64,000 nt of DNA from Alphaproteobacteria bacterium (lineage in GTDB: Bacteria; Pseudomonadota; Alphaproteobacteria; SP197): the NCBI GenBank assembly GCA_016869675.1, contig VGDP01000001.1, positions 82,801 through 146,800 of the forward strand. Reading direction: 5' to 3'. Position numbers and translations under genes: made by a program. Shown piece by piece: positions 8,036 through 15,944 of the stretch. The notes below the pieces were generated by a model, which saw nothing but the letters and a program-made list of their open reading frames with translations, searched no databases and was not told the origin of the DNA. The number at the start of each line of letters is the position of its first letter. The stretch's first letter is position 1.

Positions 8036-10856
8036 AGCGCAGGATCGCGGGGCGCGCCGGCGCGCCGGGCGGCGGGGGCAGAGGCTCGAAGCGCGGCTCC
8101 GCCGCGGCATCGGCCGGCGCCTCGGCGCGCGCCAGGCGCACGCGCAGATCGTACCAGGCCGCCTGTCCGGTCACCGGGTCGCTGTTCGAGCGATTGCCGC
8201 GCCGGTCGTCGATCAGGTGGTTCAGCAGGAAACCGCGCCGCCCTTCGGGCGCGTCCGGCGCCAGGTTCCAGGCGCCCGCGCGCTTGCCGATGGCGTTCCA
8301 CGTCCACACGGTGCGGCCGTGGACGCCATCCATCAGGCGCACCTGGACGCGCAGGCGCCCCTTCGCGCTTTCCACCCAGGCCCAGCCGTCGTCCTCGATG
8401 CCGAGGCTGGCGGCGAGCCCGCGCGGCATGTAGAGCCGGTTTTCGCCCAGGATCTGGCGCAGCCAAGCGTTCTGCGATCCCCAGGCGTGGTACATCGGCA
8501 TCGGCCGTTGGGTCAGCGCATGGATCGGGTACGCCGCGTCCTCGGCCGGCGGTTCCCAGAAGGGCAGCGGATCGAAGGCGCGCTCGATGCCGACGCGCAA
8601 GGCGTCGGGCGGCTGCACCGGACCGTGGCCCTGGGCGGCCAGGCGAAAGCTCTGCAGCTCCTCGCTGTAGATCTGCAGCACGATCTGGCGCGCCGGCGGC
8701 AGGAACCCCATGGACGTCGCCCAATCCAGGTAGGGGCGGTTCGCATGGCGGAAGAAGCGCTGGTCATCGGGCAGCACGTGGTGCCAGAAGCAGCCGTGCT
8801 CCTTGTAGCGCGCGAGTTGGTCGGGGTTGGGCGCGCCGCGCCCATGCGCCGTGCCATCGGCGCCGCGCCAGCCGGCGAGCGGCCCGATGCCAGGCAGACG
8901 CTCGTGCCGCGCCATGTAGTCGGGGAAGCCGCCGGGGTAGCGGGGCTTGCCCGCCGCGTCGACCAGACCGGGCAAGCCCAACCGGGCGCCCAGATCGATC
9001 AGCACGTCCTGGAACGGGCGCACGTCGCGGTCCAGCGGCACCACCGGCTGGCGGATCGCGTCGCCGGGCCCGTCGGGTTCGCCGATCGGGCGGTCGAGCA
9101 GCGAGATGCAGTCGTGGCGCTCCAGGTAAGTCGTGTCGGGCAGCACCAGGTCGGCGTAGGCGACCATCTCCGAGGCGTAGGCGTCGGCGTAGATGATGCG
9201 CGGAATCCGGTACTCCCCCGTGGCCGGGTCCTTGTCGGTCAGCATGGCCATGGTCTCGGTCGTGTTCATCGCCGAGTTCCAGCTCATGTTGGCCATGAAC
9301 ATCATGAGCGTATCGATCGGGTAGGGGTCGCCCGCCCAGGCGTTGCGGATGACCGTGTGCATCATGCCGTGGGCGGCCAGCGGTGCCTCCCACGAATAGG
9401 CCTTGTCGATGCGGCGCGGCGTGCCATCCGCCTCGACCAACAGGTCGGCCGGCGAGCGCGGGAAGCCGAGCGGCGGCCCCGGCATCGGCGTCGCGGGCGC
9501 CACGTCGGCGGCGTGGCCAGCGGGCCTCGGCGCGGGAGGAATCGGCCTGGGGAAGGGCGCCTTGTAGCGGAAGCCGCCCGGCGCATCGATGGTACCCAGC
9601 AGCATCTGCAACAGATGGATCGCCCGGCACGTCTGGAAGCCGTTGGCGTGGGCCGAGATGCCGCGCATGGCGTGCATGGCGACGGGGCGGGCGGTCATGC
9701 GTTCGTGCCGGCGCCCGGCCCAATCGGTCCACGGGATCGCGACCTCGAAAGCCTGCGCGAAGGCGGCGTCGGCCAACTCCCGCGCGAGGCGGCGAATGGT
9801 CGCCGCCGGCACGTCGGTCGCCCGTTCCGCCGCCTCGGGCCCGCAGGCGGTGTCACCGTATCGGGCCAGCACCAGATCGAAGACCGGTCGGGCGCGACGG
9901 CCGTCGGGCAGCGTGACGGCGCCTTCGAGCGCCGGCGTTACCCCCGCGGCAAGCGCGCTGGCTGGCGCGTTCGTCCCACGGTCCCAGCACAACGGCTCGC
10001 CCGCCTCGTCACGGGCAAAGGTGCCGTCAGCGGCCGATCCTGGTGCGTCGACGACCAGCCAGGGCGCGTTGGTGTAGCGCACCAGGAAATCCAGGTCGAC
10101 GCGCCGGGTGCGCAGCAGCTCATGGATCAAGGCCACGACCAGGGCGCCGTCGGATCCTGGCCGGATGCCGATCCATTCGTCGGCGATGGCGGAATAGCCG
10201 GTGCGCACCGGGTTGACGCTGACCACCTTGGCGCCGCGCGCCTTCAACTTGCCAAGCCCGATCTTGATCGGGTTGGAATCGTGATCCTCGGCCACGCCGA
10301 ACAGCATCAGGTAGCGCGTACGCTCCCAGTCAGGCGAGCCGAACTCCCAGAACGAGCCTCCGATCGAATAGAGCCCGGCCGCCGCCATGTTGACCGAGCA
10401 GAAGCCGCCGTGTGCGGCGTAGTTGGGTGTGCCGAACTGGGCCGCCCACCAGCCGGTCAGCATCTGGCTCTGGTCGCGCCCGGTGAAGAACGCCAGCTTG
10501 CGCGGATCGCTGCGGCGGATCGTGCCCAGCCACGACGTGGCCAGGTCCAGCGCCTCATCCCACAAGATCGCCTTGAACGTTCCGGACCCGCGTTCGCCCG
10601 TGCGCAGCAGGGGTTGGCGCAACTTGGCGGGCGAATGCTGCTGCATGATCCCGGCGGAACCCTTGGCGCAGATCACGCCGCGGTTCACCGGGTGGTCGGG
10701 GTTCCCTTCGATGTAGCGCAGTTGGCCGTCGCGCACATGCACACGAATGCCGCAGCGGCACGCGCACATGTAACACGTGGTCGCGTGGACCGAGTCGGCA
10801 ACCTTGGGCGAGGTCGCGACCTCGGGATCACGGCTCCATCGTGGCGTTTCCGGCAA
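8013..10856 (-). CDS. soeA: Molybdopterin oxidoreductase catalytic subunit, SoeA (sulfite dehydrogenase) type
   Basis: Bis-MGD enzyme of the DMSO reductase superfamily, 947 residues. The N-terminal [4Fe-4S] motif is CYMCACRC with the fourth Cys in ICAKG about 27 residues later. The stretch TGRDQSQMLTGWWA and HGGFCSVNMAAAG, whose Cys is a candidate Mo ligand, together with GVAEDHDSNPIK resemble the cytoplasmic membrane-bound sulfite-oxidising SoeA family. No twin-arginine signal is present, consistent with the cytoplasmic Soe enzymes. The start appears to be TTG at 10856, preceded by a GGGGG run about six bases upstream; there is no earlier in-frame ATG. Polysulfide, thiosulfate or other substrates are not excluded. 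Confidence 0.85.
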   Translation of the reverse strand: MPETPRWSRDPEVATSPKVADSVHATTCYMCACRCGIRVHVRDGQLRYIEGNPDHPVNRGVICAKGSAGIMQQHSPAKLRQPLLRTGERGSGTFKAILWDEALDLATSWLGTIRRSDPRKLAFFTGRDQSQMLTGWWAAQFGTPNYAAHGGFCSVNMAAAGLYSIGGSFWEFGSPDWERTRYLMLFGVAEDHDSNPIKIGLGKLKARGAKVVSVNPVRTGYSAIADEWIGIRPGSDGALVVALIHELLRTRRVDLDFLVRYTNAPWLVVDAPGSAADGTFARDEAGEPLCWDRGTNAPASALAAGVTPALEGAVTLPDGRRARPVFDLVLARYGDTACGPEAAERATDVPAATIRRLARELADAAFAQAFEVAIPWTDWAGRRHERMTARPVAMHAMRGISAHANGFQTCRAIHLLQMLLGTIDAPGGFRYKAPFPRPIPPAPRPAGHAADVAPATPMPGPPLGFPRSPADLLVEADGTPRRIDKAYSWEAPLAAHGMMHTVIRNAWAGDPYPIDTLMMFMANMSWNSAMNTTETMAMLTDKDPATGEYRIPRIIYADAYASEMVAYADLVLPDTTYLERHDCISLLDRPIGEPDGPGDAIRQPVVPLDRDVRPFQDVLIDLGARLGLPGLVDAAGKPRYPGGFPDYMARHERLPGIGPLAGWRGADGTAHGRGAPNPDQLARYKEHGCFWHHVLPDDQRFFRHANRPYLDWATSMGFLPPARQIVLQIYSEELQSFRLAAQGHGPVQPPDALRVGIERAFDPLPFWEPPAEDAAYPIHALTQRPMPMYHAWGSQNAWLRQILGENRLYMPRGLAASLGIEDDGWAWVESAKGRLRVQVRLMDGVHGRTVWTWNAIGKRAGAWNLAPDAPEGRRGFLLNHLIDDRRGNRSNSDPVTGQAAWYDLRVRLARAEAPADAAAEPRFEPLPPPPGAPARPAILRYGADFRA

Positions 10857-11246
10857 GGCCTACCCCCTGGATACACCGGTAATGGAGCCGGCGCTGGAGG
10901 GCAAGCCGATCCGTGCCGCGTGAGCGCCGTCGCGACTCAAGGGGTCATGTCGACCGAGGCACTGGCGATGGGGCCTCCGCGTCGTACCCCCGTGATACCG
11001 CGTGCGGGCCACGCACCCTGGCCAAGGGCGCATCGCGATCCAAAATCAGTACGTCACGCTCTTGCAGGTGATCTGAGCACGAATAATTGCAATATATGAG
11101 ATAAACAAAGAGCATTCATCACCCGATATTGAAATCGAACTCGGGCACGTTGTTGCGTGATTAAGGGGCCACACGGTGCCGCCGCATGGCGGCCGAGCGA
11201 GGCGCTCGGGTTGCGCGGTTCGGGCGGCAATGGCAAGAATGCCTCC
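10857..11246. other. Intergenic region with AT-rich patch
   Basis: About 390 bp between the divergent soeA and lytic transglycosylase genes, holding no convincing gene. Positions about 11040-11150 are clearly AT-rich compared with the surrounding DNA and include AATAATTGCAATATATGAG. The patch probably carries promoters for one or both flanking genes, but I cannot place -35/-10 pairs with confidence. A GTG at 11157 opens a 30-codon in-frame extension of the transglycosylase that is poor in membrane character, so I treat it as leader. Confidence 0.5.
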
Positions 11247-12272
11247 ATGGATCGCCATGAGCGCATCACGACGTCGCGCATGGGACCGGCGGCGCAACTC
11301 GCGACTGTATTGGTCAGCGGCTGTCTCGCGCTGGCTCCCGGCGTGGCGCAGGCGCGCCAGACCTTCGCCGAGTTCGTCGCCCAGGTGCGCGCCGAAGCCA
11401 GGGCGAACGGCATCGCCAAGGTCACCCTCGACCAGGCCTTCGACAGCATCCACGAGCCCATCGCGCGCATCATCGAGCTGGATCGCAACCAGCCCGAGGT
11501 GACCATGACCTTCGCCGAATACATGGCGAAGCGCGTCTCGAACGCCATGGTACGCGACGGCCGCGCCAACCTGCGCGCCAACGAGGCGCTGCTCGATCAG
11601 GTCGCCGCCCGATACGGGGTGCCCAAGAACGTTCTGGCCGCGTTCTGGGGCCTGGAGTCCCGGTACGGCGAGTACATGGGGAAGTACTCGGTCATCGCGG
11701 CCCTGGCGACGCTGGCCTATGACGGTCGGCGCGGCGAGTTCTTCCGCAAGGAGTTGATGGACGCCCTCGCCATCCTCGACCAGGGGCACATCTCGGCGGA
11801 CTTGATGCTCGGGTCCTGGGCCGGGGCCATGGGCCAGTGCCAGTTCATGCCGTCGAGCTTCCGCTCATACGCGGTCGATTTCGACGGCGATGGCCGCCGC
11901 GATATTTGGACGACCAAGGCCGACGTGTTCGCCTCGGCCGCCAACTACCTAGCGAAATCTGGCTTGAAGGCGGACGAGCCGTGGGGCATGCCGGTGGTCC
12001 TGCCGGCCGGCTTCGACACGTCGCTGATCGGCAACCGCACAAAGCGCGACGTGACGACGTGGCGATCCCTCGGCGTCACGGCGATCGACGGTCACGCGCT
12101 GCCCACCGACGGCACCGAGGCCGCGCTGGTGCGCCCCGGTGGCGACCACGGCATGACCTTCATGGTGTTCGAGAACTACCAGGCGATCCTGCGCTGGAAC
12201 CGCTCGGACTACTTCGCGATGTCGGTGGTCACCCTGGCCGATCTGTTGGCCGAGCCCGGCGGCACGCCGTGA
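11247..12272 (+). CDS. Lytic murein transglycosylase, MltB family
   Basis: Periplasmic enzyme cleaving the MurNAc-GlcNAc bond of peptidoglycan with anhydro-MurNAc formation. With the ATG at 11247 the product is 341 residues. The N-terminus is a signal sequence containing VSGC, a possible lipobox, and also AQA-R, a possible signal peptidase I site, so lipid anchoring is uncertain. The SLT_2 catalytic core includes FWGLESRYGEYMGKY, whose Glu is the catalytic acid, and GAMGQCQFMPSSF. No C-terminal peptidoglycan-binding domain follows, so this is the short form. Its stop overlaps the rlpA GTG, forming a cell-wall operon with rlpA and the carboxypeptidase. Confidence 0.92.
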   Translation: MDRHERITTSRMGPAAQLATVLVSGCLALAPGVAQARQTFAEFVAQVRAEARANGIAKVTLDQAFDSIHEPIARIIELDRNQPEVTMTFAEYMAKRVSNAMVRDGRANLRANEALLDQVAARYGVPKNVLAAFWGLESRYGEYMGKYSVIAALATLAYDGRRGEFFRKELMDALAILDQGHISADLMLGSWAGAMGQCQFMPSSFRSYAVDFDGDGRRDIWTTKADVFASAANYLAKSGLKADEPWGMPVVLPAGFDTSLIGNRTKRDVTTWRSLGVTAIDGHALPTDGTEAALVRPGGDHGMTFMVFENYQAILRWNRSDYFAMSVVTLADLLAEPGGTP

Positions 12273-13099
12273 ACGTCGCGCTGAGCGGCGCCTTGGTCGG
12301 TGCGGTGGCGCTGGTGACCGGGGCGTGCGCCGAGACTAGCCTGGTCAGCCACGCGGTCAAGACCGTGATGGACGAGGGCGGGGGCCAGGGCCACTACAAG
12401 GTCGGCGAGCCCTATCAGGTGTACGGCCGCTGGTACTATCCGGCCGAGCAACCCGACTACGATTCGGACGGCGTGGCGTCGTGGTACGGCCCCGGTTTCC
12501 ATGGCCTGCGCACCGCCAACGGCGAGGTGTTTGATCAGAACGCGCTGAGCGCCGCCCATACCACGCTGCCGATGCCCAGCTTCGTGCGGGTGACGAACCT
12601 CGAGAACGGCCGATCGCTGGTCCTGCGGGTCAACGATCGTGGGCCGTTTGTCGACGACCGCATCATCGATGTCTCGCGCCGCGCCGCCCAGTTGCTCGGC
12701 TTCATGAACCAGGGCACGGCTCATGTCCGGGTCGAAGCCGTGCCGGCGCCCGAGGGCGAGGTGGTCGTGGCCAGCGTGGCGCCCGCGGCCGCGCCGGCCG
12801 AGCCGATCGAGACGATCCAGGTCGCGGCGGCGGAACCGGCGGCCGTGACACAGCCGTCGCCAAGGGCCGGCGGCACGATCTTCGTCCAGGCCGGCGCGTT
12901 CGGCGATGCCGTGCGCGCCGAGGATGTGCGCCAGCGCGTCGCCTCGGTCGGCGAGGCCCTGGTGGCGCCCGTCGCCGTCAACGGCGCCACGCTCTACCGC
13001 GTCCGGCTCGGGCCCTACATCAGCCGCGAGGAAGCGTCGTTCGTGCTGTCCCGGGTGTGGAGCCTGGGCTTGACCGAGGCGCGGCTCGCCACCGATTGA
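12269..13099 (+). CDS. rlpA: RlpA-like septal ring lytic transglycosylase with SPOR domain
   Basis: Lipoprotein of 276 residues. The GTG start at 12269 overlaps the preceding stop (GTGA). An N-terminal hydrophobic segment ends in TGAC, a candidate lipobox. The double-psi beta-barrel domain is at about 65-155 (GVASWYGPGFHGLRTANGE, then VRVNDRGPF with its conserved Asp-Arg). After an Ala/Pro/Glu-rich linker, a C-terminal SPOR domain occupies about the last 75 residues (FVQAGAFGDAVRAEDVRQRV), which in the family binds denuded glycan at the division septum. RlpA removes stem-less glycan strands in species where its activity has been shown. Confidence 0.93.
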   Translation: MNVALSGALVGAVALVTGACAETSLVSHAVKTVMDEGGGQGHYKVGEPYQVYGRWYYPAEQPDYDSDGVASWYGPGFHGLRTANGEVFDQNALSAAHTTLPMPSFVRVTNLENGRSLVLRVNDRGPFVDDRIIDVSRRAAQLLGFMNQGTAHVRVEAVPAPEGEVVVASVAPAAAPAEPIETIQVAAAEPAAVTQPSPRAGGTIFVQAGAFGDAVRAEDVRQRVASVGEALVAPVAVNGATLYRVRLGPYISREEASFVLSRVWSLGLTEARLATD

Positions 13100-13149
13100 C
13101 GTCGGCGCGCGATCGACGCCATGGTTCGCCGGGACGAGGGGTGACTTCA

Positions 13150-14289
13150 ATGAGACTTGGGTTTCTGCAAGCCCTGTTGTTGGGCGCCGCGCTTTCGCTG
13201 GGATTGGCCGGATCGATCGCCGCCTTCGAGACGACGGGGCGCGAGGCGATCCTGATCGACGACACCACCGGCGCCGTCCTGATGGAGAAGAACGCCGATC
13301 AGCTCATGCCGCCGTCGTCCATGAGCAAGATCATGACCGTCTACATGGTGTTCGAGCGACTGCGCGACGGCAGCATCAAGCTGACCGACGAGCTGCCGAT
13401 CAGCGAACGCGCCTGGCGCATGCAGGGCTCGAAGATGTTCGTCGACGTGAACTCGCGGGTCTCGGTGGACGCGCTGCTTCATGGCGTGATCGTGCAGAGC
13501 GGCAACGACGCGACCGTTGCCCTGGCCGAGGGCCTGGGCGGCACCGAGGAGGCGTTCGCCGCGCGCATGACGGAGCGCGCGCACGAACTCGGCATGACCA
13601 ACTCGACGTTCCTGAACGCGTCGGGCTGGCCCCAGGAAGGCCACCTGACCACGGCGCGCGACCTGGCGACGCTCGCGAGCCACATGATTCACGACTTCCC
13701 CGAGTTTTACCCGCTCTTCGCCGAGACCGAGTACGAGTACAACGGCATTTCGCAAGGCAACCGCAACCCGCTGCTTTACAAGAACGTCGGCGCCGACGGC
13801 CTGAAGACCGGCCACACCGAGGAGGCCGGGTATGGCCTGACCGCTTCGGCGGTGCGCGACGGCCGGCGTCTAATCCTGGTCGTCAACGGCCTTGGCGACG
13901 TGAACACGCGTTCGGAGGAGACTGAGCGGCTGCTCGACTGGGGCTTCCGCGAGACGACGAACTACGCTCTCATCAAGGCCGACGAGCCGGTGGTTGACGC
14001 CGATGTCTGGCATGGCGACACCGAGACGGTGCCGCTGGTGCTGGCCGAACCGCTGGTGGTCACGCTGACGCGCGAGGCGCGGGCGGGCATGACCGTCAAG
14101 GTGATCTACGACGGGCCGCTCCCGGCACCCATCGCCAAGGGTACCCAGGTCGGCCGCATCGTGGTTAGCGCGCCGGGCTACACCGACGTGGAACATCCGC
14201 TGCTGGCCGGAACTGACGTGGGGACCCTTTCGACTCTGCGCCGCCTGCTCGCCGCGGCCGTGTATCTGGTCCGGGGCGGCGGAGGATAG
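13150..14289 (+). CDS. dacA: D-alanyl-D-alanine carboxypeptidase (penicillin-binding protein 5/6 family)
   Basis: Periplasmic serine DD-carboxypeptidase that trims the terminal D-Ala of peptidoglycan pentapeptides, 379 residues. A signal peptide ends near SIAA-FE (about 25). Catalytic motifs are SMSK (57-60), SGN (117-119) and KTG (219-221). The C-terminal beta domain of the PBP5 type (about 285-360) is followed by LSTLRRLLAAAVYLVRGG, a possible amphipathic membrane anchor. The ATG at 13150 has a GAGGGG ribosome-binding site about 10 bp upstream. It is the third gene of the cell-wall cluster and leads directly into tmk one base downstream. Confidence 0.95.
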   Translation: MRLGFLQALLLGAALSLGLAGSIAAFETTGREAILIDDTTGAVLMEKNADQLMPPSSMSKIMTVYMVFERLRDGSIKLTDELPISERAWRMQGSKMFVDVNSRVSVDALLHGVIVQSGNDATVALAEGLGGTEEAFAARMTERAHELGMTNSTFLNASGWPQEGHLTTARDLATLASHMIHDFPEFYPLFAETEYEYNGISQGNRNPLLYKNVGADGLKTGHTEEAGYGLTASAVRDGRRLILVVNGLGDVNTRSEETERLLDWGFRETTNYALIKADEPVVDADVWHGDTETVPLVLAEPLVVTLTREARAGMTVKVIYDGPLPAPIAKGTQVGRIVVSAPGYTDVEHPLLAGTDVGTLSTLRRLLAAAVYLVRGGGG

Positions 14290-14290
14290 G

Positions 14291-14908
14291 GTGTTCCTCA
14301 CCTTCGAGGGTGGCGAGGGCGCCGGCAAGTCGACGCAGGCGGCCCTGCTCGCCGCGGCGCTCGAACGGCAAGGGCGGCGGGTGCTGGTCACGCGCGAGCC
14401 GGGCGGCACGCCGTTCGCTGAGGCTGTGCGCGCCGCGGTGCTCGACCCTCGACACGGCGACCTCGGCGCCATGACCCAGGCGCTGGCCCACTGGGCCGCG
14501 CGGCTCGACCATTGGGAGAACACGATCGCGCCGGCCCTGGCCAAAGGCACCTGGGTGCTGTGCGATCGCTTTGCCGATTCGACGCTCGCCTACCAGGGCT
14601 ACGGCCTGGGCGTCGACCGGGAGCATCTGGCGGCGCTGCATCGTCTGGCGCTGGGCACGGTGCGCCCCGACCTGACGTTGATCCTCGACCTGCCGGTGGA
14701 GGAGGGCTTGGCGCGCGCGCGCCAACGCGGCCGGACCGATCGTTACGAGGCCATGGACCATGGCTTTCATGAGCGCCTGCGCGCGGGCTTCCTGGCCATC
14801 GCGCGCGCCGAGCCGGACCGCTGCGTCGTGCTGGATGGCGCCGCTGCGCCCGAGCGGGTCCACGCCAAGGTGATGGCCGCGGTCACCGCCCACGCGGGCC
14901 GCGCCTGA
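14291..14908 (+). CDS. tmk: Thymidylate kinase
   Basis: Phosphorylates dTMP to dTDP in dTTP synthesis. The product has 205 residues, normal for the family. Visible are the P-loop GGEGAGKST (7-15), the REPGGTPFAE motif that binds dTMP, and DRFADSTLAYQGYG with the conserved Asp-Arg. The start is GTG, one base after the preceding stop, and the stop overlaps the holB ATG (TGATG). The tmk-holB-metG-tatD order is a widely conserved proteobacterial cluster. Confidence 0.97.
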   Translation: MFLTFEGGEGAGKSTQAALLAAALERQGRRVLVTREPGGTPFAEAVRAAVLDPRHGDLGAMTQALAHWAARLDHWENTIAPALAKGTWVLCDRFADSTLAYQGYGLGVDREHLAALHRLALGTVRPDLTLILDLPVEEGLARARQRGRTDRYEAMDHGFHERLRAGFLAIARAEPDRCVVLDGAAAPERVHAKVMAAVTAHAGRA

Positions 14909-15903
14909 TGGCCCCGGAGCCGCGCCGCAACCCCGACCTGGTCGGTCACGCCGAAGCCGAGCGTACGCTGATCCACGCCGCGCGCTCGGGCCGGCTGGCG
15001 CACGCCTGGCTAATCGCCGGGCCGCTGGGCATCGGCAAGGCGACGCTGGCCCACCGCTTCGCGCGCTGGCTGTTGGAGGGCGCGCCGACGGGACCCGATG
15101 ACTCGCTCTGGACCGATCCGGCGGGTCGGACGTTCCACCTCGCGGCGGCCGGCACGCACCCCGACCTGCTGACCATCGAGAAGGGCGTGCGCGAGGGCGG
15201 CAAGGCGCGCACCGAGATCGTCATCGCCGACGTGCGCGCCGCCAGCGGCTTCGTGCGCATGACCCCGGCGATCGCGCCGTGGCGGGTCGTCATCTGCGAC
15301 GCCGCCGACGATCTGAACGTCAACGCCGCCAACGCGCTCCTCAAGATCCTGGAGGAGCCGCCGCCCAATGCGATCTTGCTGCTGGTGGCCCACGCGCCGG
15401 CGCGTCTGCTGCCGGCCTTGCGCTCGCGCTGCCGCCGGCTCGATCTGCGGCCCCTCGGTGTTGCCAACCTGCAGCGCGTCATTGGCCCTTGGATCGCCGA
15501 CGACGCCCAGGCGCGGGTCCTGACCGACCTAGCCGAGGGCAGCCCGGGGCGCGCGCTCGCGCTCATCGAGGCCGGCGGGCCGGAGCTCTACCAGGATGTC
15601 GCGGCCGTCATGGCGGGCCTGCCGGCGCTCGACATGGCGGCGGTCCACGATCTGGCCGAGCGCTGGACGCGGCGCGGCGCCGACGAGACGTTCCGCACCG
15701 GCATGGATCTGCTGCGCGCCTGGATCGAGCGCTACGTGGCCGGCAGGGCGGGAGCGGGGGCGCGCCAGCCTGGTCTTGATGCCTGGGTTGAGGTGTGGGA
15801 CAACGTCGGCCGCCTTACCCTCCAGGCCGATGGCTTGCGGCTGGACCGCAAGCAGGTGGTGATCGCCGCGTTCTCGGCGCTGGCCTACGCGGCACGGGGT
15901 TAG
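14908..15903 (+). CDS. holB: DNA polymerase III subunit delta'
   Basis: AAA+ subunit of the clamp loader, 331 residues. It shows a Walker A-like GPLGIGKAT (about 33-41) and the NALLKILEEPP motif followed by LRSRCRRLDL (sensor region, SRC). The four-cysteine zinc module of E. coli delta' is not present. The Walker A retains GxxxGK, although delta' is usually ATPase-inactive. It overlaps tmk by one base and is followed by metG after a 41-bp gap. Confidence 0.95.
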   Translation: MAPEPRRNPDLVGHAEAERTLIHAARSGRLAHAWLIAGPLGIGKATLAHRFARWLLEGAPTGPDDSLWTDPAGRTFHLAAAGTHPDLLTIEKGVREGGKARTEIVIADVRAASGFVRMTPAIAPWRVVICDAADDLNVNAANALLKILEEPPPNAILLLVAHAPARLLPALRSRCRRLDLRPLGVANLQRVIGPWIADDAQARVLTDLAEGSPGRALALIEAGGPELYQDVAAVMAGLPALDMAAVHDLAERWTRRGADETFRTGMDLLRAWIERYVAGRAGAGARQPGLDAWVEVWDNVGRLTLQADGLRLDRKQVVIAAFSALAYAARG

Positions 15904-15944
15904 CCGTCAGCCAGGCGACGCACCGCCCCGTACCGGAGACCAGG

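Noticed and set aside
8217-11099. 960-codon plus-strand open frame opposite the soeA gene
   Set aside because: It is antisense to a well-supported molybdopterin oxidoreductase, is rich in Arg/His/Gln/Gly, and shows no domain. Long antisense frames are expected at this GC content.
11157-11246. N-terminal extension of the lytic transglycosylase from GTG 11157
   Set aside because: The extra 30 residues are Gly/Ala/Arg-rich and would bury the signal sequence, whereas ATG 11247 gives a normal exported protein.
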